From positions 1-53,557 of the forward strand of contig ONQT01000010.1 in assembly GCA_900320045.1 (NCBI GenBank): a stretch of DNA of 53,557 nucleotides, in the 5' to 3' direction. The notes below the pieces were generated by a model, which worked only from the letters and a program-made list of their open reading frames with translations, was not told the origin of the DNA and made no database searches. The position numbers were made by a program, and so were the translations under genes. The stretch comes from an uncultured Prevotellaceae bacterium. Lineage in GTDB: Bacteria > Bacteroidota > Bacteroidia > Bacteroidales > Bacteroidaceae. Of the stretch, positions 42,722-51,271 are shown one piece after another (positions within the stretch are counted from its first letter, which is position 1; each line of letters opens with the position of its first letter).

Positions 42722-44436
42722 AAGAGGAGTTTCTTGTCGCGCTCCAGGGCCGGACGCGCCCACTCATCGGGCACGAAGCGCCAGTTGTTCAGCGGCTGGG
42801 CGTCAATCGTCTTCTCGCGGCGAATCTTCTCCGTCAGGTAGTAGCGCTGGTCGCGGTCACTCTGGTGCAGGATGCGGCTACTCAATGAGTCGGCAGGGAT
42901 GCCGGCACCCAGCGTCAGCAGCTCGCCGCCGCCGTTGCCGCGATAGCTGCTCATGGCCACGCGGTACCACGCATTCTCGTCGAAAGGTCGGCCGTCGCTG
43001 AACTGCAGGATGCGAACCTTCTGGCCGTCGGGCTTGGTGACGTCAACCTCGTAGTCGATGCCGGCGGCAGAGTCGAAGTTGAACGACAGATTCTTGAAAC
43101 CTAAGCGTTGCTGGTCGTTGAGGGTGCGCTCAGCGAGTAGCAGGATATGGTCGTCGGGACTCGTCATAGTATTGGTCCACAGGTCGTAAGCCATCTCCAG
43201 GTGGTTGCGAATCTCCTTGCCAGTCATGCGGAGTACATAGATATGGTTCTCGTAGCGGTAGAGCTTGAACATATCGCTAACATAAACAGGACCGGCGGCA
43301 ATCTTGGAGTCGAAGGTCAGCGGTGCATTGAACGATACGTCGGCACCGGTCTCCTCTAACTGCATGCGATGGATAAAGTCCATAAATGCTGAGGAACCGA
43401 AGAAGGCATCGCGTGAATAGATGGTGGTCAGGAAGGTGCCAATCTGCTCCTCGGTGAAGTTGCGTACGTCGTCGATACGTGACTTGAAGTGAGCCATGTA
43501 TTCCTCGTCGACAGGCTCTGTGGTGACGTCGATGAGCTCGCCCTCCTTGCGCTTCACCTTCCACTTGCCCCGCTTGTCCTTTTGAAGTGTGAGCGTGGCT
43601 TGAGCCACCTTGACGGCATTGCACGAGGGGTCGAGGCACAGTACGCCGCTCTTGGCCGTTACATTGCGCTCCTGATGGTCGTGACCGAAGAAGATAACGT
43701 CGAATTCCGGAACCTTCTCGGCACATTCGCGGGCGACATCCTCCACGTAGTCTTCGGTGACAATACCATCGTCCCAGCCGCTATGGAAGAGACCGATGAT
43801 GATGTCGGCCTTCTCTTTCTCCTTTAATATCTTGATCCACTGGCGGGCACAGGGAATGATGTTCTCGAAGCGCATGCCCGACCACACATTCGGGTGCAGC
43901 CAACTGGGAATGGCCGGTGTCAGCATGCCGAGGATGGCGATGCGCACGCCGTCACGCTCCAGCAGGGCGTAGGGCTCTACATAGGGTTTGCCGCTTTTCA
44001 AGTCGATGATGTTGGCACCCAGCATGGGGCACTTCACCTCGCGAATCCATTTGTCGTACACCTTGTGGCCAGGCTCCACGTCGTGATTGCCGAAAGTCTG
44101 GGCGTCGTAGTTCAGGTAGTTGATGACTTCCGCCGCGATGTTGGGTTGGTCGGTACGCATGAAGTTAGAATAATAGCTGGTGGGTTGGCCTTGCAGAATG
44201 TCGCCGTTGTCCAGCAGGATGACGTTGCGGCCGAACTGCTGGCGCTGGCGCTTGACATAGCTGCTGACACGGGCCATCGTGCCCTTCATCGGGGTGCGCT
44301 CCGTGAAGTTGTAGGGGAAGAAAGCCCCGTGGACGTCAGAGGTCTCAATGATGCGTAGTGTAACACTCTTGGCAGGTCTTGCCATCAAGGTTGCGGTCAT
44401 ACTCAGCAGAGCCATGAGGGTGAGCATTTTTTTCAT
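42703..44436 (-). CDS. 5'-nucleotidase / 2',3'-cyclic phosphodiesterase-like, periplasmic (577 aa)
   Basis: UshA-type enzyme releasing phosphate from nucleotides. Signal peptide MKKMLTLMALLSMTATLMA. The calcineurin-like metal site is visible as TSDVHG, LLDNGDILQG, TFGNHDVE, FHSGWDDG and FFGHDHQE. The C-terminal nucleotide-binding domain includes ADVSFNAPLTF and the late SSYRGNGGGELLTLG. Length is normal. Second in the kdsB run (19 nt after kdsB). The final residues lie in a tandem repeat, so the end is probably altered. Confidence 0.9.
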   Translation of the reverse strand: MKKMLTLMALLSMTATLMARPAKSVTLRIIETSDVHGAFFPYNFTERTPMKGTMARVSSYVKRQRQQFGRNVILLDNGDILQGQPTSYYSNFMRTDQPNIAAEVINYLNYDAQTFGNHDVEPGHKVYDKWIREVKCPMLGANIIDLKSGKPYVEPYALLERDGVRIAILGMLTPAIPSWLHPNVWSGMRFENIIPCARQWIKILKEKEKADIIIGLFHSGWDDGIVTEDYVEDVARECAEKVPEFDVIFFGHDHQERNVTAKSGVLCLDPSCNAVKVAQATLTLQKDKRGKWKVKRKEGELIDVTTEPVDEEYMAHFKSRIDDVRNFTEEQIGTFLTTIYSRDAFFGSSAFMDFIHRMQLEETGADVSFNAPLTFDSKIAAGPVYVSDMFKLYRYENHIYVLRMTGKEIRNHLEMAYDLWTNTMTSPDDHILLLAERTLNDQQRLGFKNLSFNFDSAAGIDYEVDVTKPDGQKVRILQFSDGRPFDENAWYRVAMSSYRGNGGGELLTLGAGIPADSLSSRILHQSDRDQRYYLTEKIRREKTIDAQPLNNWRFVPDEWARPALERDKKLLFPHISH

Positions 44437-44455
44437 AGTATTTCGGTTTTATAGG

Positions 44456-45196
44456 TTATCGTTTGTTCAGGAATCCCTCGGCACGGCGCAGGTCGTCGGG
44501 CGTGTCGATGCCTACCGTCTCTTCATCGGTCAGTCCTACGCGGATGCGGTAGCCGTTCTCCAGCCAGCGCAACTGTTCCAGACTCTCAGCCTTCTCCAAT
44601 GGCGACTGGGGCAGACGGGTAATTTCGCGCAGCACTTCGCGACGGTAGGCGTAGATGCCGAGGTGCTTCAGGTAAGGGTAGTGGTCAAGCCAGTCTTGCG
44701 GCTCACGACCCCTGATGAAGGGAATGACGTTGCGACTGAAGTAGAGGGCAAAGCCCCGGCAGTCGCACACAATCTTGGGCGAGTTGGGATTGATGACGGC
44801 ATCCATGGATTCAAAGCGCTTACCGAGTGTGCCAATCTGCGTCTCGGGGGCGTCGAAGAGATGCTGGAGTGTCAGAATCTGCGAACCCTGCACGAAAGGC
44901 TCATCGCCCTGTATGTTAATGATGACATCGGCATCGGTGCCAATCTTCTCGGCGGCCTCCTCGATGCGGTCTGTACCGCTCTGGTGATCGGCGCGCGTCA
45001 TCACGGCCTTGCCGCCAAACTGCTCGACCGCCTGCAGAATGCGCTCGTCGTCAGTCGCCACGTAGGCTTCCGGCAAAATGCTGGCGGCTTGTTCGTAAAC
45101 CCGCTGGATAACAGTCTTGCCACCCAGCACGGCCAATGGTTTGCCCGGAAAACGCGTTGAGGCGTAACGGGCGGGAATAATTGCTATAAACTTCAT
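44456..45196 (-). CDS. kdsB: 3-deoxy-manno-octulosonate cytidylyltransferase
   Basis: Activates KDO with CTP for lipid A-core synthesis. The 246-aa protein has AIIPARYASTRFPGKPLA (nucleotide site), VATDDERI, TRADHQSGTDRIEEA, INIQGDEPFV and HLGIYAYRREVL, all family signatures. First of a four-gene minus run (kdsB, nucleotidase, nudC, GH25), behind its own -7 box that is back to back with the MORN gene promoter. Confidence 0.96.
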   Translation of the reverse strand: MKFIAIIPARYASTRFPGKPLAVLGGKTVIQRVYEQAASILPEAYVATDDERILQAVEQFGGKAVMTRADHQSGTDRIEEAAEKIGTDADVIINIQGDEPFVQGSQILTLQHLFDAPETQIGTLGKRFESMDAVINPNSPKIVCDCRGFALYFSRNVIPFIRGREPQDWLDHYPYLKHLGIYAYRREVLREITRLPQSPLEKAESLEQLRWLENGYRIRVGLTDEETVGIDTPDDLRRAEGFLNKR

Positions 45197-45216
45197 GCTT
45201 TTATGTATTTTGTTTG

Positions 45217-45224
45217 CAAAGATA
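45217..45224 (-). promoter_or_regulatory. -7 box for the kdsB run
   Basis: The minus strand reads TATCTTTG, 20 nt before the ATG at 45196. No -33 TTTG at standard distance. Confidence 0.65.
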
Positions 45225-45244
45225 GTGAATAATTTTTAAAACAC

Positions 45245-45275
45245 TTTGCAGTATCGGTTTTTTTTTCTACCTTTG
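45245..45275 (+). promoter_or_regulatory. Consensus promoter for MORN-yhcH-glgB
   Basis: TTTG at 45245-45248, a 19-nt spacer, TACCTTTG at 45268-45275, then 25 nt to the ATG. It is divergent from the kdsB box only 20 nt away. Confidence 0.8.
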
Positions 45276-45300
45276 TAAAATCTTTAACGAAACATAAGAA

Positions 45301-46422
45301 ATGCAAATGAAATTACGATATACATTCATCATACTTTTCCTCACCCTCATACTGCCTGTGGGGGCCCAGAAAATAACGCTGGGCTCGTGTCAGACCCGCG
45401 ACGGCGGAGAGTACAAGGGTGAGATGCAGTCCGGCAAGCCCCACGGCAAGGGAAAGACGGTCTGGAAGAATGGCAACACCTTTGAAGGACAATACGAGAA
45501 GGGCAAGCGCCAAGGCTATGGGGTTTTTACCTTCTTCGATGGCGAGAAATACGAAGGCCAATGGGTGCAGGACCACCAGCACGGCAAAGGAACCTTCTAC
45601 TATAGTAATAATAATAAATATGTAGGTCTGTGGTATCGTGACGAACAGGAGGGACATGGCATCATGTCCTATTACAACGGCGATACCTACGACGGCTATT
45701 GGCGCATGGGCAAGCGGCATGGCAAAGGACGTTATACCCATAAGGGAGGAGCCTACTACGATGGCGAATGGGCCAACGACAAGAAGAACGGCAACGGTAC
45801 CTACCATTGGGCCGACGGCTCGTCCTATGAAGGACAATGGAAGGACAACCAAAAGAACGGTAAAGGCACGTTCCGCTATTCCAACGGCGATGCTTACGTC
45901 GGCAGTTTTGCCAACGACGTGCAGAACGGCAAGGGCATCTATAAGTTTGCCAATGGCGACTACTACGATGGCGACTATGTGGAAGGAGAGCGTACCGGAC
46001 AGGGCATCTTCCGCTATGCTAACGGCGACCGCTATTCCGGACAGTTGTATAAAGGTGCCAAACAAGGCATGGGAACGCTCGTGTGGAAAAACGGCAGCAC
46101 GTATCAGGGCGAATGGAAAAACGACCAGCCCAACGGCCGTGGAAAGTTGACGATGAAGAATGGCGACATCTTTGAGGGACAGTTCCAGAACGGCAAGATA
46201 CATGGCGAGGGCATTGCCCGCTATGCCGACGGTTCCAAGTTCAAGGGACACTTCCGTAACGGCAAGCGCCACGGACCGGCCATCGAACAGGACAAGGAAG
46301 GCAACCGCTTTGAAGGTTCCTACGAAGACGATCGCCGCGACGGCCGTTTCGTGGAGAGAGACCGCAACGGCAACATCACGGCCCAGGGCTCCTATACCCG
46401 AGGCCGTCGGCAGATAGACTGA
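45301..46422 (+). CDS. Secreted MORN-repeat protein (373 aa)
   Basis: Signal peptide (RYTFIILFLTLILPVGAQ), then about fourteen 23-residue MORN units from about residue 38 to the end (YxGxWxxGxxxGxGxxxxxxGxx pattern, for example YEGQWKDNQKNGKGTFRYSNGDA). The last two units are degenerate. MORN arrays form long beta-sheets that bind lipids or proteins; exported ones may coat or scaffold the envelope (inference). First of an operon with yhcH and glgB. The GH25 protein at 40456-41871 has similar units. Confidence 0.88.
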   Translation: MQMKLRYTFIILFLTLILPVGAQKITLGSCQTRDGGEYKGEMQSGKPHGKGKTVWKNGNTFEGQYEKGKRQGYGVFTFFDGEKYEGQWVQDHQHGKGTFYYSNNNKYVGLWYRDEQEGHGIMSYYNGDTYDGYWRMGKRHGKGRYTHKGGAYYDGEWANDKKNGNGTYHWADGSSYEGQWKDNQKNGKGTFRYSNGDAYVGSFANDVQNGKGIYKFANGDYYDGDYVEGERTGQGIFRYANGDRYSGQLYKGAKQGMGTLVWKNGSTYQGEWKNDQPNGRGKLTMKNGDIFEGQFQNGKIHGEGIARYADGSKFKGHFRNGKRHGPAIEQDKEGNRFEGSYEDDRRDGRFVERDRNGNITAQGSYTRGRRQID

Positions 46423-46457
46423 CAGACATATTATTAACCTATAAAAACAAAAGCATT

Positions 46458-46904
46458 ATGATTATTGACACACTTGAAAATCTGAAGAACTATGCAGCGG
46501 TCAATCCGCTGTTTCCGAAAGTCGTGGAATGGTTGAAGGACAACGACCTGGAGACTATCGAACCGGGTAAGTACGAGATTGAGGGCAAGGACCTCTTCGT
46601 CAACATCCAGAACGCCAAGGGCAAGACGCCCGATGAAGCTGTCATCGAGACTCATGACAAGATGATTGACATCCAGATTCCCATTACCGATGCTGAAACC
46701 TACGGCTATACCGCACGCCGTGAACTGCCTCCCGGAGAGTACAATGCCGAGAAGGACATCACCAAGCTCCCCGGCCTGGCTTCTGACAGCTATGTAACGT
46801 GTCGTCCCGGCATGTTTGCTGTATTTTTCCCTCAGGACGGTCATGCTCCTTGCATCGCCGCTACTCCCGAACTGAAAAAAGCTATTTTCAAAGTTAAAGC
46901 ATAA
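46458..46904 (+). CDS. YhcH/YjgK/YiaL family protein
   Basis: A 148-aa DUF386 protein (cupin-like beta barrel), related to the EbgC beta-galactosidase subunit and to sugar anomer/sialate proteins. Seen: MIIDTLENLKNYAAVNPLF, EIEGKDLFVNIQ, ETHDKMIDIQIPI (probable metal-site His/Asp), MFAVFFPQDGHAPC and a KKAIFKVKA end. No signal peptide. It sits 5 nt before glgB in the same operon, hinting at a sugar or glycogen role, but its exact reaction is not known. Confidence 0.88.
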   Translation: MIIDTLENLKNYAAVNPLFPKVVEWLKDNDLETIEPGKYEIEGKDLFVNIQNAKGKTPDEAVIETHDKMIDIQIPITDAETYGYTARRELPPGEYNAEKDITKLPGLASDSYVTCRPGMFAVFFPQDGHAPCIAATPELKKAIFKVKA

Positions 46905-46909
46905 CCGCT

Positions 46910-49039
46910 ATGGCTACGACAAAGAAAGCAACAGCTGCCAAGAAGACAACGGCAGCCAAGAAGACAACGGCAGCCAAGAAGGCACCTGCCAAGAAAGCCT
47001 CCGTCAAGAAAGTGCAGAAGGTTGAGGAGCCCCAGCACATTGGTCTCGTTCGTAACGACTCCTGGCTGGAACCTTTTGAGGACGCAATCCGTGGTCGTCA
47101 CGACCATGCGCTCTGGAAGATTAGTCAGTTGACCCGCAACGGCAAGAAGACCCTTTCGGACTTTGCCACCGGTCACCTCTACTTCGGTCTGCACAAGTTG
47201 GCTAAGGGCTGGGTGTTCCGCGAGTGGGCTCCCAACGCCACGGAAATCTACCTCATCGGCGATTTCAACAACTGGCAGGAGAACGAGAAATATAAGTGCA
47301 AGCGTATTGAGGGTACCGGCAACTGGGAGCTGAAACTCTCAGAGAAAGCCATCAAGCACGGCGACCTATACAAGATGAAGGTCAAGTGGAACGGTGGCGA
47401 GGGCGAGCGTATTCCCGCCTGGTGCCGTCGCGTCGTTCAGGACGACCAGACGAAGATATTCTCTGCTCAGGTATGGAATCCCGAGAAGCCTTACGTCTTC
47501 AAAAAGAAAACCTTCAAGCCCGACAAGTCGCCGCTGCTCATCTACGAGTGCCACGTCGGCATGGGACAGGACGCCGAGAAGGTAGGAACCTACAAGGAGT
47601 TCACGGAGAATGTGCTGCCGCGTGTCAAGAAGGATGGCTACAACGCCATTCAGGTGATGGCTATCCAGGAGCATCCATACTACGGAAGCTTCGGTTACCA
47701 TGTCAGTTCGTTCTTTGCACCCTCCAGCCGCTTCGGTACGCCCGAGGAACTGAAGGAGATGATTGATACCGCTCATAAGATGGGTATCGCCGTCATCATG
47801 GATATCGTACACTCACATGCCGTGAAGAACGAAGTGGAAGGTCTGGGCAACCTTTGTGGCGACCCCAACCAGTTCTTCTATCCTGGTGACCGCCACGAGC
47901 ATCCGGCTTGGGACAGCCTCTGCTTCGACTATGGTAAGGATGATGTGTTGCACTTCCTGCTCTCCAACTGTAAGTACTGGTTGGAGGAGTTTAAATTTGA
48001 CGGTTTCCGCTTCGATGGCGTGACCTCTATGCTTTATTACTCTCACGGTCTGGGAGAGGCATTCGGAGGCTACGGCGATTACTTCAATGGTCACGAGGAC
48101 GACAATGCCATCTGCTATCTGACATTGGCTAACTGTCTGATTCACGAGGTCAACCCGCAGGCTATTACCATTGCCGAGGAGGTTTCGGGTATGCCCGGAC
48201 TGGCAGCCAAGTTCGAGGATGGCGGCTACGGTTTCGACTACCGCATGGCCATGAATATTCCCGACTACTGGATTAAGACTATTAAAGAGGTACGCGACGA
48301 GGATATCAACGTCTGCAGCATCTTCTGGGAGGTCAAGAACCGTCGTCCTGACGAGAAGACCATCTCGTATTGCGAGAGCCACGACCAGGCGCTGGTAGGC
48401 GACAAGACCATCATCTTCCGCCTGATTGATGCCGATATGTATTGGCACTTTGCCAAGAAGGATGTCAACGATCTGGCTCAGCGTGGTATTGCCCTGCACA
48501 AGATGATTCGTCTGGTAACAGCCGGTGCTATCAATGGCGGTTATCTGAACTTCATGGGTAACGAGTTCGGACATCCCGAATGGATTGACTTCCCGCGCGA
48601 AGGTAACGGCTGGTCGTACAAGTATGCCCGTCGCCAGTGGAACCTGGTGGACAACAAGGATTTGTGCTATCATTGGCTGGGTGACTTCGACCAGAAGATG
48701 CTGGAAGTCATCAAGTCGCAGAAAAATTTCCAGGATACGCCTGTGACCGAGATCTGGCATAACGACGGCGATCAGATTCTGTGCTATATGCGTGGCAACC
48801 TCGTCTTCGTATTCAACTTCTCGCCGACGCGTTCCTACACCGACTACGGCTTCCTGGTGCCCACAGGCTCTTACGAGGTTGTGCTCAACACCGACGCCAA
48901 GGAGTTCGGCGGCAACGGTTTTGCCGACGATAGTATGACGCACCTCACCAACTACGATCCGGAGTATGTGAAGGACCACAAGGAGTGGCTGAAGCTCTAT
49001 CTCCCTGCCCGTAGCGCCGTGGTGCTCAGGAAAGTGTAA
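46910..49039 (+). CDS. glgB: 1,4-alpha-glucan branching enzyme with Lys/Ala-rich N-tail
   Basis: Makes alpha-1,6 branches in glycogen. The 709-aa GH13 protein has the CBM48-like front (REWAPNATEIYLIGDFNNW), VMAIQEHPYYGSFGYHV, DIVHSHAVKN, FRFDGVTSMLYYSHG (catalytic Asp), ITIAEEVSGMP (Glu) and SYCESHDQALVGDKT, of the eukaryote-like GH13_8 group. The first 42 residues are an added tail of TAAKKT repeats resembling histone H1; the family core starts near IGLVRNDSWLEPFEDAI. No internal Met would give a start nearer the core. Its 3' end overlaps the opposing msrC gene by 14 nt. Confidence 0.95.
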   Translation: MATTKKATAAKKTTAAKKTTAAKKAPAKKASVKKVQKVEEPQHIGLVRNDSWLEPFEDAIRGRHDHALWKISQLTRNGKKTLSDFATGHLYFGLHKLAKGWVFREWAPNATEIYLIGDFNNWQENEKYKCKRIEGTGNWELKLSEKAIKHGDLYKMKVKWNGGEGERIPAWCRRVVQDDQTKIFSAQVWNPEKPYVFKKKTFKPDKSPLLIYECHVGMGQDAEKVGTYKEFTENVLPRVKKDGYNAIQVMAIQEHPYYGSFGYHVSSFFAPSSRFGTPEELKEMIDTAHKMGIAVIMDIVHSHAVKNEVEGLGNLCGDPNQFFYPGDRHEHPAWDSLCFDYGKDDVLHFLLSNCKYWLEEFKFDGFRFDGVTSMLYYSHGLGEAFGGYGDYFNGHEDDNAICYLTLANCLIHEVNPQAITIAEEVSGMPGLAAKFEDGGYGFDYRMAMNIPDYWIKTIKEVRDEDINVCSIFWEVKNRRPDEKTISYCESHDQALVGDKTIIFRLIDADMYWHFAKKDVNDLAQRGIALHKMIRLVTAGAINGGYLNFMGNEFGHPEWIDFPREGNGWSYKYARRQWNLVDNKDLCYHWLGDFDQKMLEVIKSQKNFQDTPVTEIWHNDGDQILCYMRGNLVFVFNFSPTRSYTDYGFLVPTGSYEVVLNTDAKEFGGNGFADDSMTHLTNYDPEYVKDHKEWLKLYLPARSAVVLRKV
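46931..46984 (+). repeat. 18-bp tandem repeat encoding the GlgB tail
   Basis: Three 18-bp units (46931, 46949, 46967) encode TAAKKT, TAAKKT and TAAKKA. They differ at few positions, which suggests recent slippage growth. Confidence 0.85.
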
Positions 49040-49541
49040 GTAAACGGCAGATGTGCTCTAACCACACGCTGTCAACATCATCAAAAGTGCCGTGCTCACG
49101 ACTGTCAATGTCGAGCACGGCATTTACTTTGCCGTGAGCGTCAAAAACAGGGACGACGATTTCGGAACGGGAAAGACTGCTGCAGGCGATATGGCCGGTA
49201 AACAGCTCTACGTCCGGAACAACGATGGTCTTCTCCTGTTTCCAGGCCGTACCGCAGACGCCACGTCCATAGCCGATGTGCATGCAGGCTACTGGTCCTT
49301 GGAACGGACCGAGCAAGAGTTCGTGGGTCTTGCCAAAATCTTTCGACGGGACGGAAATGGTATCGGTTTCTTTGGGTTGGGGCAGGGCGACGACACGATA
49401 GAATCCGGTCCAGAAGAATCCCATTGTTTCATGGATGGCTGCTACCACATTGGCCATGATGGCCACGGGGTCGGTCTCGCCCTCAATAAGGGCTTTCACC
49501 TGCTCTAACAACAATTGGTATTTTGCTTCTTTGTCGTTCAT
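49026..49541 (-). CDS. msrC: Free methionine-(R)-sulfoxide reductase (GAF type)
   Basis: Reduces free Met-(R)-sulfoxide. The 171-aa GAF-fold protein keeps three Cys at 86, 96 and 120 (GPVACMHIG, GRGVCGTAW, GHIACSS), with the same spacing as the catalytic Cys of E. coli MsrC. It also has NVVAAIHE and FFWTGFYRV, GPFQGPVAC and LDIDSREHGTFDDVD. Located after pepD on the same strand; its end overlaps the opposing glgB end by 14 nt. Confidence 0.93.
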   Translation of the reverse strand: MNDKEAKYQLLLEQVKALIEGETDPVAIMANVVAAIHETMGFFWTGFYRVVALPQPKETDTISVPSKDFGKTHELLLGPFQGPVACMHIGYGRGVCGTAWKQEKTIVVPDVELFTGHIACSSLSRSEIVVPVFDAHGKVNAVLDIDSREHGTFDDVDSVWLEHICRLLTLS

Positions 49542-49557
49542 AGGGTTTAAGGGCTTG

Positions 49558-50991
49558 TTAAGCCATGCGGGATAATAGTTCGAGGAGTACTTGCCAAATG
49601 TCGCTGACCGTCTTCAGTTCCACGCGTTCGCTGGTGGAGTGGGGCTCAACGATACGAGGACCGATACAGGCAATCTGAATGCCCGGATAGTGCTGGACGA
49701 AGAAACCGGCCTCCAAGACAAAATGCATGGCAACCAGGCGCGGACGCCAGCCCAGAACGTCGTTAAAGGTATCGCTCACTTGTGTGATAAATGGCGAGTG
49801 CTGGTCTTCCTGCCAGGCGGGGGCAGACATCACCGTTTCGGACGAGCCGCCAGAGGCCTTGAAGACATTGGCGATGTCGTGGCTGAGCTCTTCCATGTCA
49901 GCGTCAATAAAACTGCGAGTATGGGTAGATACGAGAATGTGGTCGTCGAGGGCTTGGATGCGTCCGACGTTATTGGAGGTCTCTACCGTTCCGCGCATGG
50001 TGCCCGACATCTTGACGACGCCTTGCGGAATCTGTTCAAGACATGTAAGCAGGGCTTCCAACGCTTCGGCGGGAAGTACTGTTTCCTGACGCTCGCACTT
50101 CTCTATCGTGCAACGCATCTTGGGGTCTTTCGGATATTCCTCGCTCAGCCATTGGTTCATCATGTCCTGCTGTTGCTTCAGGAACTCGCTGGCTTCGCCC
50201 GAAGGAATGCAAACCACCACTTCTGCCGATGAGGCGATAGACGCATTGGCTTCACCGATGTTGATAGAGGCCATGTCGAAGTCGTATTCGTTATAAACGG
50301 CTGCCAGCAGCGCCCAGGTGGGAATTACTGCCGAGCAACGGTTCTTGTTGATGTCTACGCCGGAGTGACCGCCCAGTCCACCTTCGAAGCGAATGCGATA
50401 CCAACGGCGTTTGCCACCAGGGGCGGGCTTTCGGACGAAGGGTATGCGATGCAGTTGCAGGCAGGCTCCTGCCGCACCGGTCGTAATGGTGTCGTAGTCT
50501 TCGGAGTCGAGGTTGATGACCTTGCGACCTTGGAGAAAGTCGGCTGACAGCTGGGCTGCTCCCGACATGCCATCCTCTTCGTTGGTTGTTGTGATGACTT
50601 CCAGCGGTCCGTGCACAATGTCCTCGCTCTCCAGCACAGCCAGGGCCATAGAAAGGCCGATGCCGTTGTCTGCGCCTAAGGATGTTCCGCGAGCCTTCAG
50701 CCAGCCGTCTTCCTCGTAGGCATCGATGGGGTCGGAGAGGGGATTGGCCATGCCTACGCACACCATATCCATGTGGTTGAGCAAGACGACGGGCTCGGCA
50801 TGCTCGTGGCCGGGAGTGGCCGATTTGCGGATGACGACGCAGTTTTCGTCATCACGCTCATATGCTAAGTGTAGCCGCTCGGCAAAGTGGCAGAGGTAGT
50901 CGGCTATCTGACTCTCGTGGTGTGACGGACGAGGTATTTTGTTCAGCTCGCTGAAGATGGCGAGTACACGTTCGTAGGTAGGTTGTGCCAT
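49558..50991 (-). CDS. pepD: Aminoacyl-histidine dipeptidase (M20/PepD family)
   Basis: Cytosolic Zn dipeptidase for beta-Ala-His and other dipeptides. The 477-aa protein has IPRPSHHESQIADYL, VLLNHMDMVCVG (metal His/Asp), LKARGTSLGADNGIGL, TTNEEDGMSGAAQL (catalytic Glu pair), LDSEDYD, GGLGGHSGVDI and IGPRIVEPHSTSERV (late His ligand). Length is normal. msrC starts 16 nt after its stop. It has its own consensus promoter. Confidence 0.94.
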   Translation of the reverse strand: MAQPTYERVLAIFSELNKIPRPSHHESQIADYLCHFAERLHLAYERDDENCVVIRKSATPGHEHAEPVVLLNHMDMVCVGMANPLSDPIDAYEEDGWLKARGTSLGADNGIGLSMALAVLESEDIVHGPLEVITTTNEEDGMSGAAQLSADFLQGRKVINLDSEDYDTITTGAAGACLQLHRIPFVRKPAPGGKRRWYRIRFEGGLGGHSGVDINKNRCSAVIPTWALLAAVYNEYDFDMASINIGEANASIASSAEVVVCIPSGEASEFLKQQQDMMNQWLSEEYPKDPKMRCTIEKCERQETVLPAEALEALLTCLEQIPQGVVKMSGTMRGTVETSNNVGRIQALDDHILVSTHTRSFIDADMEELSHDIANVFKASGGSSETVMSAPAWQEDQHSPFITQVSDTFNDVLGWRPRLVAMHFVLEAGFFVQHYPGIQIACIGPRIVEPHSTSERVELKTVSDIWQVLLELLSRMA

Positions 50992-51039
50992 ATATAATAT
51001 AAATAAGGTGTAATCTGTTCATCACCGCTGATGGTTTTG

Positions 51040-51071
51040 CAAAAGTACGAAGAAATGTTGTAATAAGCAAA
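51040..51071 (-). promoter_or_regulatory. Consensus promoter for pepD
   Basis: On the minus strand TTTG (51071-51068), a 20-nt spacer and TACTTTTG (51047-51040), 48 nt before the ATG at 50991. It lies back to back with the ilvC promoter. Confidence 0.75.
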
Positions 51072-51106
51072 CAATTCAAGCGGAAAGCGAAAAAAATCTA
51101 ATTATA

Positions 51107-51138
51107 TTTGGTCATTTGCTTACAATTTCGTAATTTTG
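51107..51138 (+). promoter_or_regulatory. Consensus promoter for ilvC
   Basis: TTTG at 51107-51110, a 20-nt spacer and TAATTTTG at 51131-51138. Transcription should begin near 51145 and leave a leader of about 125 nt. Confidence 0.75.
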
Positions 51139-51145
51139 CAGGCAA

Positions 51146-51271
51146 TTATTCAAGTAATTTCCCTCGTTGGCGGCTCGTGCAGCCGCTAAGAGTGCTGAAA
51201 GACGACGGCTCTCGGGTTAGGGCTGGCAGGGTACTGGGGATATGTGTAACACTTAAAAACAACAAAACAAA
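51146..51271 (+). promoter_or_regulatory. Structured leader of ilvC
   Basis: A G/C-rich leader between two A/T-rich flanks. GCGGCT (51170-51175) pairs with AGCCGC (51181-51186) around a 5-nt loop. AGCCG (51181-51185) could instead pair with CGGCT at 51206-51210, so two folds compete. No leader peptide rich in Val/Leu/Ile is visible and I recognise no known riboswitch class. Confidence 0.45.

Noticed and set aside
42648-42767. Forty-residue N-terminal extension of NudC (PISPIRPISPI run)
   Set aside because: It is a translation of the tandem repeat at 42649-42721 and of the nucleotidase 3' end; the homology starts at MKYFVFCQGD.
47813-48979. 388-aa minus-strand open frame opposite glgB
   Set aside because: Mirror of a conserved GH13 catalytic region.
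51146-51271. ilvC leader considered as a T-box or peptide-attenuator
   Set aside because: No T-box-like conserved bulge was recognised and the only ATG-led frame is four codons long.
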